DNA of 30,909 nucleotides from an uncultured Faecalibacterium sp. (lineage in GTDB: Bacteria > Bacillota > Clostridia > Oscillospirales > Ruminococcaceae), in assembly GCA_902463235.1 (NCBI GenBank), contig CABQER010000008.1, forward strand, positions 1 through 30,909. The letters are read 5' to 3'. The notes beneath the pieces are model-generated. The model was given only the letters and a program-made list of their open reading frames with translations. It was not told where the DNA came from and made no database searches. The position numbers were made by a program, and so were the translations under genes. Of the stretch, positions 30,904-30,909 are shown in pieces. Positions within the stretch are counted from its first letter, which is position 1; every line of letters starts with the position of its first letter.

Positions 30904-30909
30904 ACTTGA

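Overview
The window reads as a GC-rich Firmicutes (Clostridia) chromosome. Strong AGGAGG-type ribosome binding sites, TTGACA/TATAAT-type promoters, two T-box leaders, yqfC/yqfD/ylbJ sporulation-type genes and a sodium-pumping decarboxylase pair all fit the Ruminococcaceae/Oscillospiraceae. Gene content and style resemble Faecalibacterium or a close relative. That genus call is an inference from recognition, not from a database comparison. No phage, plasmid, CRISPR array or transposase gene was seen.

Layout, left to right. At 1-245 are the 3' end of a tRNA-Phe gene and a complete tRNA-Gly(GCC) with a terminator. At 296-647 is a gene-poor stretch with copy 1 of a dispersed hairpin repeat. At 648-2685 (minus) are an AEC-type transporter and a 37-kDa nucleoid-associated (NdpA-type) protein. 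At 2842-6241 (plus) are recD2 and a lone mreB. At 6402-7982 are the gamma and beta subunits of a sodium-translocating decarboxylase. At 7983-8424 are two terminators and copy 2 of the repeat. At 8425-9578 an alpha/beta hydrolase overlaps a GNAT acetyltransferase. At 9661-11388 (minus) is cstA. Its leader at 11389-11976 carries a T-box and, between the T-box terminator and cstA, a 162-bp palindromic MITE-like element. At 12254-12948 are a yerC-type regulator and a small coil protein. At 13201-19359 a co-directional group holds a HAD phosphatase, a membrane-anchored SGNH hydrolase with a long Ser/Lys/Glu/Pro tail, a small protein, a YjjG-type HAD phosphatase, an ABC-F ATPase and a Gx-type membrane protein. 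At 19500-24249 are lon, ysxC, a methyltransferase and hslO. At 24305-26933 yqfD and yqfC (minus) diverge from a ylbJ-like gene (plus). At 26938-30733 a phenylalanine T-box leads pheS and pheT. A strong outward promoter ends the window.

How the parts connect. The pheST T-box shows a TTC specifier and a TGGT bulge that match the GAA anticodon and the A-CCA end of the tRNA-Phe at the left edge, so sensor and sensed tRNA are both visible. lon and hslO form a protein-quality group with the ribosome-assembly GTPase ysxC. The decarboxylase membrane subunits lack the carboxyltransferase and biotin carrier here, so those must lie elsewhere if the complex works. No coherent new multi-gene system was found. 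The most unusual signals are non-coding: two repeat copies whose 16-bp stems differ at seven positions yet stay fully paired, and a palindromic insertion inside a T-box-controlled cstA leader.
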